Shown: positions 47,250 to 59,750, numbered from the stretch's first letter. The stretch: DNA of 64,000 nucleotides from Epiperipatus broadwayi (GCA_028023455.1 JAQFVV010000056.1:5605717-5669716); one strand, 5' to 3'. Made by a program: numbers and translations. The notes: generated by a model not told the origin, from the sequence alone.

Positions 47250-48600
47250 GAGGAAAAAAGAGAGAAAAGAATTGTAATTAATTCTATTGTCATGACTTCT
47301 AGTTGGAAGGTGTTAAAAATGAAAAAGAAATTAAAGAAATGCAATCACTGGCCGTGAACTCAGATAAAAGGACAATGGATAAAAAAGACTATAAATAGAG
47401 AGAAAAATCTATTGTATGGAATGAATTATTAGCTTATTAGTTTTTCTTTTAATAAGAAGAAAAGAACTATAGAGAAAATGGAAATAAAAATAATTGAAGG
47501 CTAAACGAATAGAATCCGTCCCCAGCCAGGACAATGCTCCATTCCTCGATTTTCATCGACCAGGAAACCACCTCATGGAACACCAAACCACATAGCAGAA
47601 AGCAAGCTAGCCAGGGAACAAACTTAGCTGCAGAGAATCAACTCCCAAGGGATAAGGAGAAACTCATATGGACATACACAGATCGATCAGGGTAACAGAA
47701 ACTTTGTTATTGATTAAACTATAGATTGGTGAACTTAAAACATATCTATTTAGGATTATATTTAATCAGCCATGAAATATAAGTTGCGACAATAGAAGAG
47801 GTTTTTGTTATATATGTTTATAATGTTTATGTATACATTACCTAATTAGTTTAGTTAGAATATGTAATTTATTTATATTTGTATTTTTTAATTTTTCTTT
47901 ACAGAGGGTTTTTTAGCTAAATTTTTGACAAAATTTTCAAGACTATTGGGAGAGGGTAAAAAAAAAAAAATAATCCCATGAACGAATCCCAGAAATTGTT
48001 ATCGAAATAGAATGTAGAATTGATTTAGAAAGTAAAAATGAAATGTTTTAAGGGTTGAGTAACTATTGAAAAGGAGGGTAGGGATTTAGTGTAATAACTG
48101 ACTCCTAATTGTAAGCCGCTTAGTCTCTATCCTGGTCTAGATTTGGATCATTTTGGGATGCTTATATATAAGTAAAAGCACACGTTCCTTCGAGAACAAA
48201 ATACAATTACTCTTCACCTTTGGTTTTTTATTATTATTTATATATATATAAAAGAACGATTATGTTAGTTATGTTAAGAGTATAGAAAGGAGGAAGGTAG
48301 AGGGGGAATTATTAGTGATTTGTTTTACAAATGGTCTTGAATAAAAGAAAAGTAAATTATAATAAAGCATATTATTAATTGAAACTTATAAAAGTGTACT
48401 TGTTTGTTCCTTTAGTGTTTATAAATGATAATAAAACCTATTATTGTATCATATTCGTACGTATTAAAAATAGAATTGTAAAGGGGGAATTTGGCTGCGT
48501 TTATCATATGTACACAAATTAACAGCCACGAATATAAGATTCTCTTAATTTCGTGGCTCTAGGTTGGCACCCTTGTATGATAATGATTTTAGCTTTAATT
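47250..48600 (+). other. LTR- or promoter-like segment, unclassified
   Basis: A GC-richer block at 47505-47695 is followed by AT-rich DNA. Then 48080-48230 carries a TATA-like cttatatataag, an LTR-R-like agcacacgttccttcgagaa, and agggggaat purine runs near 48300 and 48481. Together these recall an LTR with its promoter, but no paired repeat or PBS was found. It could be a solo LTR or an isolated promoter. Confidence 0.25.
48500..48587. repeat. Nested inverted repeat / hairpin
   Basis: agccacgaa (48524-48532) pairs with ttcgtggct (48550-48558) over a 17-nt loop. An outer pair of ttatcata(t)g and gtatgataa brackets it. It may be the terminus of an unrecognised element. Confidence 0.6.
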
Positions 48601-49374
48601 ACAATTTTTAATCCACAGTGTACGATCTTTTAGATACAAAAAATAGTGGCACAGCATTTACACATGATAAAGTTTTGTTGACATCATTATAAAAGTAAAA
48701 ATAAGTTTATTCATAGTTTAGTTATGAGTTTATTTATTTATGTAAAATTATTGAATATTTGTTTCTTAATAAGCATTCAATGTTTACATTTAGTTTTTAT
48801 TTGAATATATTTGTTGTCTAGCAGAAAATTAGCCAATTAAAATTTTAGTAACATCAAACAAAAATACCAACTATCAATAATGTTTTTGTTTCTTTTTTTG
48901 TTGTTGTAAGTAATCATTTCCTTTTAATACTTCAAGTAATATTTTAATTATTTGAATTAAATTGATAAAAACCAACAGTTCTGTTGTTATTTAGCAGAGA
49001 TAATATTATTAATATATTTATAGCAGAAGAAATTTGTATTTTTATTTGAAGTAATGTTTATTTAAAAAATGTTTTATATATTGTACCATTCAATGGTATA
49101 AAGCCTATATACACATATACAGTGTGTTGTAACAAACAGTGTTAATAAATGAAATGAGTTAATCTTCATTATTCTTTTATTTTTTTTGACTCCATAATTG
49201 ATTAAAAATTTAACCAGGAAAAAAAAAGTAAAATAATTTCATTTGAAATAAATTCTAGATGTAAAGTGTGCATTTTTAATAGAAGAGACATTTCATAAAA
49301 TTTCTAAAGTGCATAATATAAAAATATATGTATTTTTTTAATCTTTATTTGTTAAAACTTAAAAAGTCATTTGT
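48601..49374. other. AT-rich spacer, nothing recognised
   Basis: No recognisable gene or repeat up to the LINE target site. Confidence 0.55.
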
Positions 49375-49385
49375 AATAAAGATTT
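49375..49385 (+). repeat. Target site duplication of LINE copy E (left)
   Basis: aataaagattt, repeated exactly at 52692-52702 after the 3' microsatellite tail of the LINE. Confidence 0.9.
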
Positions 49386-52300
49386 GGCTGCAGAAAGGAG
49401 TTTGCTATTAACTGAAAAGAGACCCTTTGATTCCTCTTGGAAACCTTAAAGGAACCGAGAAAAGCAAATTCCTAATGTCCACTCCATACGTTCTTGTCGT
49501 TGCAGCTGTTATTACTATGTCATTATTCATATAGTATACGAACATGGATGGGCTGTTCACCAACATGCATTAGCCAGCGTGGTGAGTTTATTGGCTTTTT
49601 ACCTCTGAGTTTAAGATCAAGAAACACCATGGTCTTTCTTCTCAGTGCCTGATAAGGCAGAATGAATGTTTGTGTAAATGATAAATATTTTTCCAATACA
49701 TATATACAATTATGACAGACAAAAATAAAGCATGGCCCTTATTCCCAGGAGGCTGTAAAGTCACCAACCAAGGCAGCGGTTGGTGGCCGAAGGCGGAGGG
49801 TGCTAAGAATCCCCTGATTGCGGACCCAGGCTGCCATTTGATGATGACTTTTTATTTAGGTACTTACAACTGCAGATCACTTTCAAGTGAAGGAAGATTG
49901 CAAGAATTAGAAGAAGAACTGTCTTATATTAAATGGGACATTATTGGACTTTGTGAAGTTAAAAGAAAAGGAGAAGAAACAATTGATTTAAAAAGTGGAC
50001 ATATACTCTATTATAAAGGCACACATATTAGAAATACATACAAGTGGAGTAGGATTCATTATAAATAAAAAGTGGAAGAATAATATTGTGGAGATTGATG
50101 GTGTATCGGACAGAGTGGCAAGATTAGTTATACAACTTAATAGCAGATACCAAATGCAGATAATTCAGGTTTATGCCCCAACAAGTTCTCATAGTGATGA
50201 AGTAGTAGAAGATTTTTATATGGATGTACAAAAGGCTTTTGATCAGAGTAAACAACATTTTAAAATTGTTATGGGAGACTTTAATGCTAGAATTGGTAGA
50301 CGAATGAAAGATGAAATTGCTGTAGGCAATTTTGGTTATGGTAATAGAAATGAGAGAGGACATAGACTTATGGAGTTTGCAGAAAAAGAAAAACTTTATA
50401 TTATGAATTCATTTTTTGAGAAAAATGTTAAAAGGAAATGGACATGGAAGCATCCAAATGAAAGTACAGCAGAATTGGATTATATTTTGACTAACAGAAA
50501 ATACATATTTCAAGATTGTAATGTTCTTAATAAATTTAACACAGGAAGTGATCATCGATTAGTAAGGTGTAAGTTACGTGTTAATGTAAAACTAGAGAGA
50601 CAAAAATTATTAAGAAAAACAATATTTACAGTTGATATTCCTAATCTTCAGAAACATTCTAATGAATTTAAATTAGAACTTACAAATAGGTTTCAAGTGT
50701 TAGGAGATTTTGAACATGATTCAGATTTGAATGAAATTAATATGAAAATAACTGATACACTTTTAAAAACTGCAACAAACATAGCTGGTAGAAAAAAGCA
50801 GCAATTGACTAATAAAATTTCTACTGAGACTAGAGAATTTATGAAGAAAAGAAGAAATATGAAGATATACAAAAATGATGTATTAAAAAGAATTGAATAT
50901 CTCGAATTTTGTAAAATGGTACGGAAAAGAGTTGAAAATGATATAAGAAAGTATAACTGTGAAATAGCAAGGAAAGCTGTAGAAGAAAATAAAAGTCTCA
51001 AAAATGTTAAACAACATTTTGGTATTGGTAGGAAATTTATATCTGCAATAAGAAAAAAAGATGGAATTATTACTAAAAAGAGAGATGACATCATGAAATT
51101 GGTAGAAGATTTTTATCAAGAATTATATAGTAATAAAGAACAAGTACCTTCTATATCTATTACATCTTCTGAATTGCCCAGAATTTTAAATGAAGAAGTG
51201 AGACATGCAATTAAGTGTATGAAGAAAAAAAAGGCTCCAGGAAATGATGGAATTATAATTGATATATTAAAAGAAGCAGGTGAAGAAATAGAAACAATTT
51301 TAGCAAAGTTATATACCAAATGTCTAAATGATAAAGATGTACCGGAAGATTGGAAGAATGCAGTAATAATATTAATATTTAAAAAAGGTGATAAAGAAGA
51401 TATTAGAAATTACAGACCTATCAGCCTTTTATCAGTTTTATATAAAATTTTTACCAAGATAATTACAACTCGTCTACAGAGAACTTTGGATTTCCACCAA
51501 CCAAGAGAACAAGCTGGATTTAAAAGTGGTTTTAGTACAATAGATCATATCCAGGTATTGAGAGAAGTCATAGAAAGGACAAATGAATATGAGTTGTCAT
51601 TATGTTTTGGATTTGTAGATTATGAAAAGGCATTCGATTCTATACACATTTCTTCAGTGATTAAAGCATTGGATCATCAAGGTATAGATCCAGGATATTG
51701 TCATATTTTAAAGAATATTTATAAAAATGCAACAGCAACAATTAGATTACATAATAATACTGGAAAAATCAACATTGAGAAAGGTGTAAGACAAGGTGAC
51801 TCCATATCTCCAAAACTCTTTACAGCAGTGCTGCAAGAAGTATTTTGTGGATTAAAATGGGAAACTAAAGGAGTGAAAGTAAATGGAGAGTATTTAAGTC
51901 ATTTAGATTTCACAGATGATGTAGTTGTTTTTGCAAATAATGCTTCAGAGCTGCAGGAAATGTTGCAGGAGTTAGCAGATGGAAGTAGAAAAGTAGGACT
52001 AAAGATAAATGTTAAAAAGACTAAAGTAATGTTTAATCGATTTGCTCAAAATATGAAAATAAAGATTGATTATGAAGAATTAGAAGAAGTTAACAGTTAC
52101 AAATACCTTGGTCAGATTATTAATACAGATGGAAACATAATGGAGGAAATTAATCATAGAATTAAACTTGGTTGGAGTGCTTTTGGTAGAAATAACTTGA
52201 TACTAAAAGGAAATATGCCTATGTGTTTGAAAAGGATGGTTTTTAACAAATGTGTTTTACCAGTTCTTACTTATGGATCTGAGACTTGGACACTTAATAG

Positions 52301-52691
52301 AAGAGCAATACAGAAACTTCAGACCACTCAAAGGAGTATGGAGAGATGTATGTTGGGAGTAACAAGAAGAGATCGAAAACGCAATGTATGGGTAAGACAA
52401 CAAACAGGTGTTACTGACCTTATTGAAAAAAATTAGAAGATTGAAATGGAGTTGGGCTGGACATATTGCTAGAAGAGATGATAATAGATGGACAATTGAA
52501 ATTTTAAACTGGATTCCAAGAGATTGTAAAAGACCCAGAAAGAGACCACATGTGAGATGGATGGATGAAATAAGAAAATGTGCAGGGGTGTTGTGGAGAA
52601 GAGAAGCTAAAGATCGGAGAAGATGGTTTAAACTTGGAGATACCTTCATCCTGCAGTGGATTGATAATGGTTGATGATGATGATGATGATG
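49386..52691 (+). mobile_element. Full-length RTE-type LINE copy E, recent insertion
   Basis: A plus-strand copy, almost identical to 23749-27047, from GGCTGCAGAAAGGAG to the (TGA)n tail at ~52673-52691. It is flanked by an exact 11-bp target duplication (aataaagattt). Full length and the intact duplication show a recent insertion. The ORF is nevertheless broken in at least two places and carries an active-site substitution. Confidence 0.95.
49712..52674 (+). pseudogene. RTE LINE polyprotein, inactivated
   Basis: This is the same protein as at 23764-26721, but not continuous. A 4-bp insertion at about 50036-50042 (aatacatacaagtgg versus aatacaagtgg) shifts the frame after the KGTHI motif, ending the first part at 50068. 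The second part (reading on to 52436) keeps most endonuclease and all RT blocks. Its RT active site reads FTDD instead of FADD, and it ends early through one extra A in a homopolymer near 52430. The C-terminal tail then continues in another frame to 52674. The other catalytic motifs (VYAPT, GDFN, SDH, RQGDSISP) are unchanged. Confidence 0.95.
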
Positions 52692-52702
52692 AATAAAGAT
52701 TT
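52692..52702 (+). repeat. Target site duplication of LINE copy E (right)
   Basis: Exact copy of 49375-49385, directly after the (TGA)n tail. Confidence 0.9.
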
Positions 52703-53303
52703 AAAAACAGACTTTGCTGCATAGCAATAAGAACTATCATATGTTTAGGTATAAAGATTTGCTCCATGTAGACAACAGATCTGGAAATTTTTAAAAAAAT
52801 TTAATTAATTAAATTAAGGAAATGGTATTGAAAAACACAACTGACTTATAGCATGTCAGTGGTATATATTCAGTTTTGGTTAATGCAGGTCATTAATTAA
52901 TTTGTTTTTACATGTGTTTGCCATAAAGAAGTTAAAAATCTAAATACAATTAAAGCTTGGAAAACATCAGAAGGACCAATACACAGGAGACTTATTGCTA
53001 TAAAAACCTTCAGAAATAGCAAAATGATAAGTTAAAGTATAATATATCTATCATTACTATACTTGTCTTCTGCTATTAAAAATGAAGTTCTGACCAAATA
53101 ATATCAGCTTACTCCTATAGTTTGCTGCCATTGTATGATCAAGACTGAAGATTTACTTATGAAATCATCCCCAGCCAATCTAATTGCAGTGAATTAATGA
53201 AAAAACATTCAAGAATAAATAAACTCAAAAAGATACCTATGATTTAAATCTGATTGGTAAGCCATTTTATAACACAGTGAATGATTTTCAATTCTAAATA
53301 TTA
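52703..53303. other. AT-rich spacer, nothing recognised
   Basis: No recognisable gene or repeat. Confidence 0.55.
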
Positions 53304-53626
53304 TTAAACTCTAAATTAAAGATCAGCCTTTCAAGCTATTGTGCATGCGCTTTTTTATGAGTGTTAATAATAAATGAATACTTTCATCATGCTTTCATTT
53401 CCAGTACTTAAGATTTGCCCATATATAAGCATTTGGGTTTGAAAGAATAAGTGGATTCATTTTATTCTTTCATAAATACTATATCTTGTGTTGGGAATGA
53501 AAGTATTTATTTATTATTAACACTCGTAAAAAAGTGCATGCACAATAGCTTGAAAGGCTGATCTTTAATGTATTACAATTTATAAACACAGTATTATAAA
53601 AATAAATGCTTATTTAAACTCTAAAT
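53304..53626. mobile_element. Foldback element with 13-bp flanking direct repeats
   Basis: Inverted arms of ~75 bp at 53315-53390 and ~53495-53569 (gatcagcctttcaagctatt...) enclose ~105 bp. The left arm abuts ttaaactctaaat (53304-53316). The right arm is followed by a 44-nt A-rich unpaired tail and then the same 13 bases (53614-53626). There is no ORF. The asymmetry with a tail is unlike a classical inverted-repeat DNA element. Confidence 0.75.
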
Positions 53627-54638
53627 ATATTGTCCTGTCTTATAAATACTTTCTGCTAAATTAATATTTTTTATGGATCTATGCATCTTTAACAAGAAAA
53701 TATTTTTTTTTTGTTAATATTTAATGTAGGCAAAAACAAGCTTGACAATGTGTATTGTTTTATTATAATGTTATTAAATTATTTTTTTAAAACCAAGAAA
53801 AAATCTCAATAGCTCCTTTCCATGACTCTATAATAGTTAGTAATGTTATAACAACTTTAATTAAATAAGCAATCAAAATGTCTAATGGAAATATTAATTT
53901 TAAACCAAGTTTTTAACGAAGTCTAGCCAAATCATAGGGGTTTAAAGATAATCAAGAAATAAAATTGTTACTTTTATATATTTTTTCATTGGTTGTTTGT
54001 TGGATGTCATAATATATTAGAGATTGCTAAATAACCCCAAGTAACCACTAATCCAGTACAGACATTAATTAAACCTGATGTTAATAATGAATATTTATTT
54101 TTCATTAAATACATTTTTTTATATTCTCAAGGTTGAAATGAAATCTTTTATTCTGATTATTTATTTCTGTTTATTACTCTTTTTTTTAAATTGTAAAATT
54201 AATATTTTATTTTGAAAATTATTTTCATTTTTAGAACTTAACATTTTTAACAAAATTTATTAAAAATAGAAAGACTTAATGAAGAATAAGCTAAAATTAA
54301 GCTGAAAAAAAACAACACATAGAGATACAAATTGAAATCATGAGTGTATCAAACAAAACACATCTAAAGCAGTTTTTGAAACCAAAAATCGAGGTAAATT
54401 TGATGGCATCTAATAATAAGTTTTAGTAAGAGCATTAATAATATCTGTGTTAATTAGAAAAAGAATTCATCAGATCTCACATGATTACTGCTTAATGCAT
54501 AAAATAAAATAATTTTTAATTATAATAAAATGATTTTTAATACACATAATAAAAAACTTGACGTCAATAATTCAAAGACTGCTAAATAAACTTTAAAAAA
54601 AAATCAATATATAATCATGCAAAGAAGTTAAGTGATTA
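53627..54638. other. AT-rich spacer, nothing recognised
   Basis: No recognisable gene or repeat. Confidence 0.55.
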
Positions 54639-55907
54639 AAGAAATTGGTAAAACTGACTTATAGCATCTTGACACTTCGCCCTGTATTTTTAAAAAACTT
54701 AACGACATTTTTTTTCCTACTAAGTGAATCCAACTTTGATCAGTGTATCTAATTATAAATAAACTATATCTAAGTATAAATGTTAATAAAAAAAAATTAA
54801 AAAAACTTACATTTTTATGTGTAGTTTTCACTTCTAATGTATATCTAGTGGTCTTTACTGTATATATAAATAAATAAACTATATTAACTATAAATGTTTT
54901 TACATAAAGATGAATAAATAAAAAAAATGAACTTACATTTTTATGCGTAGTTTTCAGCTACACAAGTGAGAAAATGCATGAAAATACTGTCATGTTTGTG
55001 CATATTTCTGAATGAAAATTCCTGCAGGTAGGATGAGAACAAAGGTCTGCTCGTACCAAATTGGTATTTTAGCTTAAGCTTTGCTCTCATCCACATTTTT
55101 CCACATTATTGGTGTGTATAAGTTCATTGTCCGGATCAACAAAGTTGTCTTGATGGACGATGACAGAGTGGAGATATATACCATTAGAAAGACTGTTGAT
55201 ATTATTATATGCACACCAGAAGTCACTGATGATATGTGTTCCAGGCAAAATGTATTGCTGGATGAGCGCTTCCAGAGTGGCCAGGCACTTCATGGACAAT
55301 TCCACAATTAGAAATTGTTCTAGCAGACGATGAATATTCCATGTTTCTGCCAGAACATCCGCAACATCCACAATTTCATTTGGAGAAACTAAAGAAGTGA
55401 TAGAAACTCTATCTGCCATTTTTTAAAAAGCAAAAATTACATGCGGCAAAAATTACACATGGCAAAAGTAGTTCATAATTTTAACAGCAGGGACTTTTTT
55501 TGGTGACACTTTTGCCACACAACATATCTCTAAATAGAGCATAAAAATGTAAGTTTTATTACATTTTATTTATTAATCTTCATGTAAAAAATATATTTAT
55601 AGTTAGATATACTTTGCAATTACATAGTGAGAGTAATGTAGTTCGAAACACAGATCCTGCCTGCAGGAAATGTAAGTTCTTTTTATTTATTTATTCATGT
55701 TTATGTAAAAACATTTATAGTTAATATAGTTTATTTATTTATATATACAGTAAAGACTGCTAGATATACATTACAAGTGAAAACTACACATAAAAATGTA
55801 ATTTTTTTTATTTTTTTTATTATTAACATTTATACTTAGAGTTAAGTTTTTTTTAAAATAGAGGGCGAAGTGTCGAGACCTCTATAAGTCAGTTTTACCA
55901 AGAAATT
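54639..55907 (-). mobile_element. Merlin-type DNA transposon relic with 8-bp TSD
   Basis: The element 54647-55899 starts GGTAAAACTGACTTATAG and ends with its complement, and is flanked on both sides by aagaaatt (54639-54646 and 55900-55907). The terminal inverted repeats are long: left arm ~54647-54945, right arm ~55671-55899, with an extra segment in the left arm. Its centre holds a piece of an IS1016/ISXO2-type transposase (55087-55419). GG termini, 8-bp duplication and transposase type together identify a Merlin element, internally deleted. Confidence 0.88.
55087..55419 (-). pseudogene. Merlin transposase fragment (DDE domain, C-terminal part)
   Basis: A 110-residue open stretch corresponds to the later part of the DDE transposase that cuts and joins Merlin elements. 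ISDFWCAY (D66) is the second catalytic Asp block, NFVDP at ~92-96 is the family signature, and HTNNVE (E107) gives the third catalytic residue, after which a stop follows. The first catalytic Asp block and the N-terminal DNA-binding part are absent, and the protein ends directly after the Glu motif. No function is expected. The ATG used here is probably an internal or chance codon. Confidence 0.85.
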
Positions 55908-56160
55908 AGATAAAAAATAATTGAATGATTAGATAATTGACATTTCAGACAAGAAGAGCTTTGTTTCCAGAAAGTTTAGCTCTCAAGTTAAACTCTCTAC
56001 AAATGAGCTAGCATAAATTGATTGAATTAACTAGAGGTACTTAATCTGATATATATTTACAAGAATGTTCAGTCCTTATTGAAATAAAACTAATATTATT
56101 ATCTTGCTAGTGAAAAGAACATTGTTCCAAATACAGGGATAAAAATAAATTTCTATTTTA
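55908..56160. other. AT-rich spacer between two elements
   Basis: Nothing recognised. Confidence 0.5.
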
Positions 56161-56402
56161 TTATAAAGTTGCTATTTACTAAGGCAACAAACCTAAAGCA
56201 TGTGCGGTTGAAAATGCGATGGTAGGGACCTCTACAGATCTTAATCACAAGCTTACGCATTGGAAGAAAAGCATAAGCTTGTGGTTAAAACCCGTGGAGG
56301 TCCCTACCTTCACATTTTCAACCCCACATGCTTTAGGTTTATTGCCTTAGTAAATCTTACTTATGTAATCAATGAGCATTAAATAAATTTATAAAGTTGC
56401 TA
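56161..56402. mobile_element. Foldback element with 14-bp flanking direct repeats
   Basis: The arms 56174-~56262 and ~56268-56355 pair well (atttactaaggcaa ... ttgccttagtaaat), including an inner cacaagctta/taagcttgtg stem, so this is almost a single long hairpin. The left arm abuts ttataaagttgcta (56161-56174). A 33-nt unpaired tail follows the right arm before the same 14 bases at 56389-56402. There is no ORF. Confidence 0.8.
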
Positions 56403-59018
56403 AAGAATCCATAACATTCAATCTAATGAGAAAACTGAAAAACAACAACAACAACAACAGGTCAAATAAAAGTGATTATTGCAATCAACTATATTACTTA
56501 AATCCAGAGCAAATAGCTAATTATAAAAAAAATAATATAATTTTTATATTAAATCAAAATTTATTAAAGGATTAGAAATTTAATTATTATTATAATATGC
56601 ATTTATATAAAATATAAAAACTTCTATTATATGGCAGTGATGCCCCAGCTAAATCTTACTTTCATTTTTCTTAAAAAAAGATCTGCACTTTAAGTGAGAT
56701 CACACACATACACAAACAAAAAAAAAAGATTTTCTATATATCACAATACAAAGCTAGTCAAAAATGTTAATATTACTTTGCATTAAAAATCAAAACCACC
56801 AAAATTTAGTATAGCAAAATCAATGGTGTAGTCCATTCATCCAGACTGAGAGATAGGTTGGTTCGAACTTTACTGATGTACCTCATCCTATTTTAGAATT
56901 CCAATTCTCTAATTTCTCTTAGACCTATGCTCATGACACTTCAACAGATTCTTATAAAAAACACTGAACTATTAATTGTTTCTCAACACCATGCATATCT
57001 TCAAAATATATATAAAACATCTCTTTTCAATACACTCAGAGCAAATCATTCTTCATATTACATATCTATTGTTTAAAATCTATTACGAAATTGTACTTTC
57101 TTTGTCAAAAACTCTTGTGAAAAAACAACAACGACAACTTGTGACAATTTTGATACATTCCTTCAAAAAATATCCAATATATAAAGGTCAAGAACTTTAC
57201 TCATTATCAATGATTTTTACTCAAAAAAGTGTTTATTTAATTTCTTCTATACTAGAATTTCCATTATTGGAACACATGTTTCAGCACCACTAACAGAAAA
57301 CTGCTGTCTCTCTCTTCCTAATTACACTTATCAAAATAAAAATAAAAATCCAAATTTCTTTTTTCTTTTTCCAATTGAAAGATATCAATAATAAAAAGTA
57401 TTTAAACTTTTATAGCCACCTTTAACAATATTTTATGATACTCATTTGGGGATCAGCAAAATAAGATTAACATGTTATTTCAAACTCTGCTCACTGATAT
57501 CTAAATATTTTGATTTTAAAATCAAATTAGATAATTCTTTACACAAGTAGTTCGCACATGTTTGATCTGCCACAATCCATAAAGTCAATGTTTTGTCTTT
57601 TAGATTACTTGAGGTAAAATATATGGAGTTCCTTCATTGGCTTATGAATCAGTTTCGTTTCATTATCACTCGCTGGCTTTTTGCACCCCCCTCCCATTTT
57701 CATCCATTTTATTTAACTTCTAATGCAAATCCTACAAAGATATTAAAACACTTAAAAAACTCTAAATAAAAATCAGTTCTAGATTAGGTAATCAAACTTA
57801 GGGCAAGATGGTTTCCTCTCAAATAATACTTTTAAATTTGTCAAGGTATCCTTATTATGTTCAATTAATGAATGTATCACAATTTTTCTCTACTAAGTGT
57901 AAACCTTTATAAAGTTCAATATAGTTATTGTTGAAAGATAAAAATAAAAACTAGCTATAGTATCAAATTTAAATTTTATTATATAAATAATATTTATTTA
58001 TATATGTAAGTTCTAACAAATATGTAAAATTATATGTATATATATACTGATATTGATAAGAATATATATAAAAAAAAAATAAAGACAGTAGCTTCTATTT
58101 TTCTAAATCAATTCAAGTTGAGATAGGAATGCAAAACTGAATGAACTTGTTAAAAGTAAAATACAAAGTTTTATTTTAAATCTTCTTCCTTGCAGGCTAT
58201 TTCGTGTACGCAAATATATATAAACTGGATTCGATAATTATTTATACTTCATTCAGATATTGTTTTTGCTAAATGGTTGACCTTTTTAATATTCTTTTTC
58301 AAAGCTTTCTCAAGACTGCTTCCAGATAGCAACAACTTCTCAGTGGAAGCTTTAATCAACCAGAAAATCCCATTTCAAATAACAAGATTTGCTAGAGGGG
58401 AGTCTAAATGATAAAAACAAATTTGCAATCAGAAAAGCAGATAAACTTTTAATAATAATGATTTTTATAAAAATTAATTTTGAATAAATGTATATGTATT
58501 TACTAACACTGTTAATAAAGCTATTTAATAATTCTTTTATTGACAAAATTACGGATAAGTTTAATATTTATAAAAAATTGAATATTTCGTTGAAACAGAT
58601 TATAATGAAGCTATATATGCGCACACATATATACTTCATGTTCGCATATAAAAAAGACTACTATAAAATTTAAGTTAAAAAATTCTAATACATTTTTATA
58701 AATAAAAATTAAATATCTATTATAAATGTACAGGTATAATTAATTATAAAGTTATTTTCTGTTAAATACAAAATATTTTTCTCAAATTTAAAAAAGATAA
58801 TGGATTCTAAATTTAACTTAAAAATAATTTAAAAGAAAAAGGTGTTTTCCTTTTAAAAATAAAACAAAGATGAAAATGGCACTCTAGGAAAAGTAATTAA
58901 AATGCATGTAAATAGATTACTAGATTAAAATTTAGGTGATAAGTGATTAAAATAATTTAACTAAAAAGTTTAGTAATTTTTTTTTAAAAATTCCCACTCA
59001 AAAATAACAGCACGCAAA
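56403..59018. other. AT-rich spacer, nothing recognised
   Basis: AT-rich sequence with a CAA trinucleotide run near 56440 and short low-complexity ORFs. No gene or shared repeat was recognised. Confidence 0.5.
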
Positions 59019-59750
59019 CAGAGACGGATCAAGCCAAATGGGGTCCCCAAGCGGTAAAAATTTCGGGGTCCTCAAACTCAAGTTAGAAAAAAAAAATTCA
59101 AGAAAACTCTCATTAAGTTATTAACAAAAAGAAAAATAATCAAAAATTTCATACCATAACACACAATTCTTACATGAATTTCAGTCTTCCTTTATTTCTT
59201 GCAAATTCTTCAATTATTTTTGTAGTGTCAATTCAGCTTGAAATTTCCTGCTCTATATACAGAATGGCCATTAATCTTTCTTCTCCCATAGTAGTCTTTA
59301 AATAATTTTTTGCATGCTTTAAAACAGAAAACAATCTTTCTCCTGATGCATTACATAAGGGAATTGTTAGAAAAATTTCCAATAATAACTCAACATTCAG
59401 AAATATGCAAGACAATTCTTTGATGGCTCGATAGATGTCTGATGTGGTTTTTATGGTATCCTCATTTTCTTTTAGAAATACTAAAAAAGGATGAAATTCA
59501 TCTGCAAAATTACAAACATCAATGCCACATTTTTGTAAATATCCTTAAACTTTTTTATTAAGTTCTTTTTTTCTTCTATTGATAAATTCCAATCAAAAAA
59601 TATTCACATTATAGGAGAGTTTATTGTATATATAAAAAAATAATTTTGCTCAAATCCTAAAGAAAAGACATTTTAAAAGCTCGAGACCCCTTAGAATTCT
59701 GGGACCCTATGCAGCCACTTAGTCTACTTACTGCTTAATCTGCGTCTGTG
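59019..59750 (-). mobile_element. hAT-type DNA transposon relic
   Basis: The left end CAGAGACGGATCAAGC and the right end (complement CACAGACGCAGATTAAGC) form imperfect ~17-bp inverted ends. Inside lie the subterminal ggggtcc / gggaccc inverted blocks. Similar gcaaa sequences flank both ends, so an 8-bp target duplication is plausible but degraded. The 732-bp body carries the C-terminal end of a hAT transposase, so it is a deletion derivative. Confidence 0.75.
59233..59560 (-). pseudogene. hAT transposase C-terminal dimerisation domain
   Basis: The open frame read from about 59545 to the stop at 59233 gives KCGIDVCNFADEF..., then IYRAIKELSCIFLNVE and LTIPLCNASGERLFSVLKHAKNY (quoted here only to show the motif order NASGERLFS, LKHAKNYLK, EERLMAIL). 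This is the conserved hAT C-terminal dimerisation region, where ASGERLFS corresponds to the family's (A/S)ERxFS block. The catalytic core upstream is missing: a stop near 59547 and loss of further coding sequence end the frame. It is a fragment without activity. Confidence 0.8.
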
